DNA of 20,000 nucleotides from Glandiceps talaboti (lineage: Eukaryota; Hemichordata; Enteropneusta; Spengelidae), in NCBI RefSeq assembly GCF_964340395.1, contig NC_135550.1, forward strand, positions 15,486,598 through 15,506,597, written 5' to 3'. Both the position numbers and the translations under genes were made by a program. Of this stretch, positions 1 through 20,000 are shown piece by piece. Positions within the stretch are counted from its first letter, which is position 1. Every line of letters begins with the position of its first letter. Below the pieces are notes generated by a model, which saw nothing but the letters and a program-made list of their open reading frames with translations, was not told where the DNA came from and did not search any database.

Positions 1-499
1 AAAGGGAGTTGTTCTCTTGTGTCTAAAAATGAAATTAAAATTCTCACTTTCTGGCTTTAAAGATAATTATGCGAAACGTCAGGGTTGTATTTATTGATAA
101 AGACTGTTTTATTCGTTACTTTTGCACACCTTCAGGCTTTTATGTTTTCTTGTATATTATACCATTTTACGACTGTGATCTTACAAAAAGGAGAAATTTT
201 AAGCAAAAAAGAATAAATCTGCAAGCAGATAGAAGGGTCTTTGAAGTTTGCTCACCTCCTTACAGTTGAGTAAACTTATTAAATCACCAGGTATGCATAT
301 TCATTTCTGATATAAGTATATAGGGTCATTTCACCTAAAACGGAGCGTCGCCTCCGGCATCCCTCGTCAAACATCGCACCAACATTGATACATTTTATAA
401 TCTGACTCGTTAGTAAGAATTCTATCAAGCCAGACGACGCTCTGTGTCATGTGAAAGGATTTTATATGTACATACTTTTACTTTGAATTTATCTCGTAG
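1..499 (+). other. Intron (3' part), upstream of first visible exon
   Basis: The sequence is AT-rich and ends in the acceptor at 498-499. A small open frame at 69-269 shows no family resemblance and no splice logic. I see no exon here. Confidence 0.7.
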
Positions 500-19066
<18,567 letters not shown>

Positions 19067-19075
19067 CATGGCGTG

Positions 19076-19320
19076 ACATGAGATGAGATGAGATGAAATG
19101 AGATGAGACGAGATGAGACGAAACGAGATATGAGATGAGATGGGATGGGATGGGATGGGATGGGATGAAATAAGATGAGATGAGATGAGACAAGAAGGGA
19201 CGAGACGAGACGAGACGAGATAATATAAGATGAGATGAGACGAGACGGGACGAGACGAGATATGAGATGAAATGAGATGGATGGGATGGGATGAGATGAG
19301 AAGACATGACATGTCATGAC
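19076..19320 (+). repeat. GATGA/GACGA/GGATG pentamer array
   Basis: About 245 bases of diverged pentamers (ATGAG, ACGAG, ATGGG, ATGAA), nearly free of C apart from ACGAG units. It starts within about ten bases of the short-form stop. Minus-strand Ser-His-Leu-Ile open frames are artefacts. Confidence 0.95.
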
Positions 19321-19373
19321 ATAACATAACAAACATAATATACATGAAATTTGTCGCGTCCGGCTAGGTATTT

Positions 19374-19379
19374 AATAAA
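19374..19379 (+). terminator. Polyadenylation signal AATAAA (short form)
   Basis: An exact AATAAA 308 bases after the stop at 19066. It would end a transcript that retains the sequence after 19050. Such hexamers are common in AT-rich DNA. Confidence 0.5.
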
Positions 19380-19552
19380 AAGAAAGAAACAGTAAAAATA
19401 CAGCTAACACTCTTTATACACTATAGCTAAATGTCAACAGTATTTCTTTGGTGGTAATTGTAATACAGACATCGAAATTAGATGATATTATCCTGACAAT
19501 TGTTATGATGTCTGATGTCAAATTCCATCGATACCCATGGCGGTAACCAAAG

Positions 19553-19734
19553 AGTGTGTTCATGTTATTAACTCCACAATAATTCATTTTAAAGAAACTC
19601 CGGAACCGGAAGGGGGTACCTCGCTTCACCTGGATGTTTTATGTGACGCTGATGTACTCGACAACAGAATGGACTGGATGGACAATTACATAAGAAGGTT
19701 GTTGATAGAAAATGGCATTGACCTTGACGGGTAA
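19553..19734 (+). CDS. Probable alternative last exon: coiled-coil-like C-terminus (long form)
   Basis: If the donor at 19050 is used, a phase-1 join to 19553 restores an open frame of about 60 codons to TAA at 19732-19734. The peptide includes TPEPEGGTSLHLDVLCDADV and LDNRMDWMDNYIRRLLIENG. The latter is an amphipathic, heptad-like helix of the kind polycystins carry at the C-terminus. AATAAA follows at 19811. The acceptor (aaccaaag at 19552) has a poor pyrimidine tract. Alternatives are a separate transcript starting at the ATG at 19537 (context cccATGg) or an exon continuing through a donor-like gtaagg at 19731. Confidence 0.5.
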
Positions 19735-20000
19735 GGAAGTACAAACTTGTAATAATACATTGTATTAAACTAGAGGGCGCTCAATACAGCGTATACCTCC
19801 ACCAATGCTTAATAAAGGTGCTCCATTTAAATAGTTATAATACTACAAACAAACGAAACGAAACGGAAAAAAACAACAACAAGATGTGTTCCCTCAAGAG
19901 TTGGGAATAGATGGCTGTTGATATTCTTCAAAATATATAACGTTTTTGACGACAGACATCGAGTATGTAGATATGCATGGAGGCGTTTAGTCATATATGA
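19735..20000 (+). other. Probable 3' UTR and downstream sequence
   Basis: It holds a second AGAGGGCGCTCA word (19772-19783), the AATAAA at 19811, and an A-rich stretch at about 19845-19882. No further gene is seen to the end. Confidence 0.6.
19811..19816 (+). terminator. Polyadenylation signal AATAAA (long form)
   Basis: An exact AATAAA about 77 bases after the TAA at 19732-19734, a spacing suitable for a short 3' UTR. It supports that stop being a real gene end. Confidence 0.55.

Noticed and set aside
69-269. Small open frame near the window start
   Set aside because: No resemblance to REJ sequence, no supporting splice signals, AT-rich composition; it is taken as intron.
19469-19485. Alternative acceptor tgtaatacag at 19468 for the last exon
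   Set aside because: Its pyrimidine tract is better, but a phase-1 join gives only five residues before a stop and wastes the coding-like sequence at 19553-19731; kept only as a less likely option.

Overview
The window looks like animal nuclear DNA. It is AT-rich, has short exons bounded by AG...GT splice signals, introns of about 100 to 1500 bases, and many microsatellites. No bacterial or viral gene organisation is present. It holds one large intron-rich gene on the + strand, which enters from upstream and runs almost to the end of the window. The gene is a polycystin-1-like (PKD1/PKD1L/PKDREJ family) 11-pass membrane protein. This domain set (REJ, GAIN/GPS, PLAT, polycystin channel), the low GC and the microsatellite load would fit a marine invertebrate such as an amphioxus, hemichordate, echinoderm or lophotrochozoan. 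The species cannot be fixed by reading alone.

Layout: 1-499 is intron or upstream sequence. Exons 1-3 (500-2749) encode the C-terminal part of an REJ module. Exons 4-15 (3685-8933) encode the GAIN region, an apparently intact GPS autoproteolysis site and TM1. Exons 16-18 (9326-10484) encode an intracellular PLAT domain and TM2. Exon 19 (11047-12776, 1730 bases) encodes TM3, an unusually long acidic cytoplasmic loop of about 487 residues, TM4 and most of TM5. Exons 20-27 (13288-19066) encode the rest of TM5, the polycystin extracellular (TOP) domain, the S1-S6 channel core and an acidic C-terminal tail. A further exon (19553-19734) probably gives an alternative coiled-coil C-terminus. Each of the two possible 3' ends is followed by an AATAAA.

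Reading phase is conserved across all 26 consecutive exon joins from exon 1 to exon 27, with no internal stop. The gene therefore appears functional. About 2147 residues are encoded here in the short form and about 2202 in the long form. Residue numbers below count from the first complete codon at 501, because the true N-terminus is upstream of the window.

The rest is intronic. It includes a 101-base (GA)n, a duplicated (TTG)n minisatellite, (CTCA)n, (CTGT)n, a roughly 185-base (CATA)n, an imperfect polypurine block, and a GATGA-type pentamer array that starts right after the short-form stop. No tRNA, rRNA, CRISPR array or clear transposable element was recognised.
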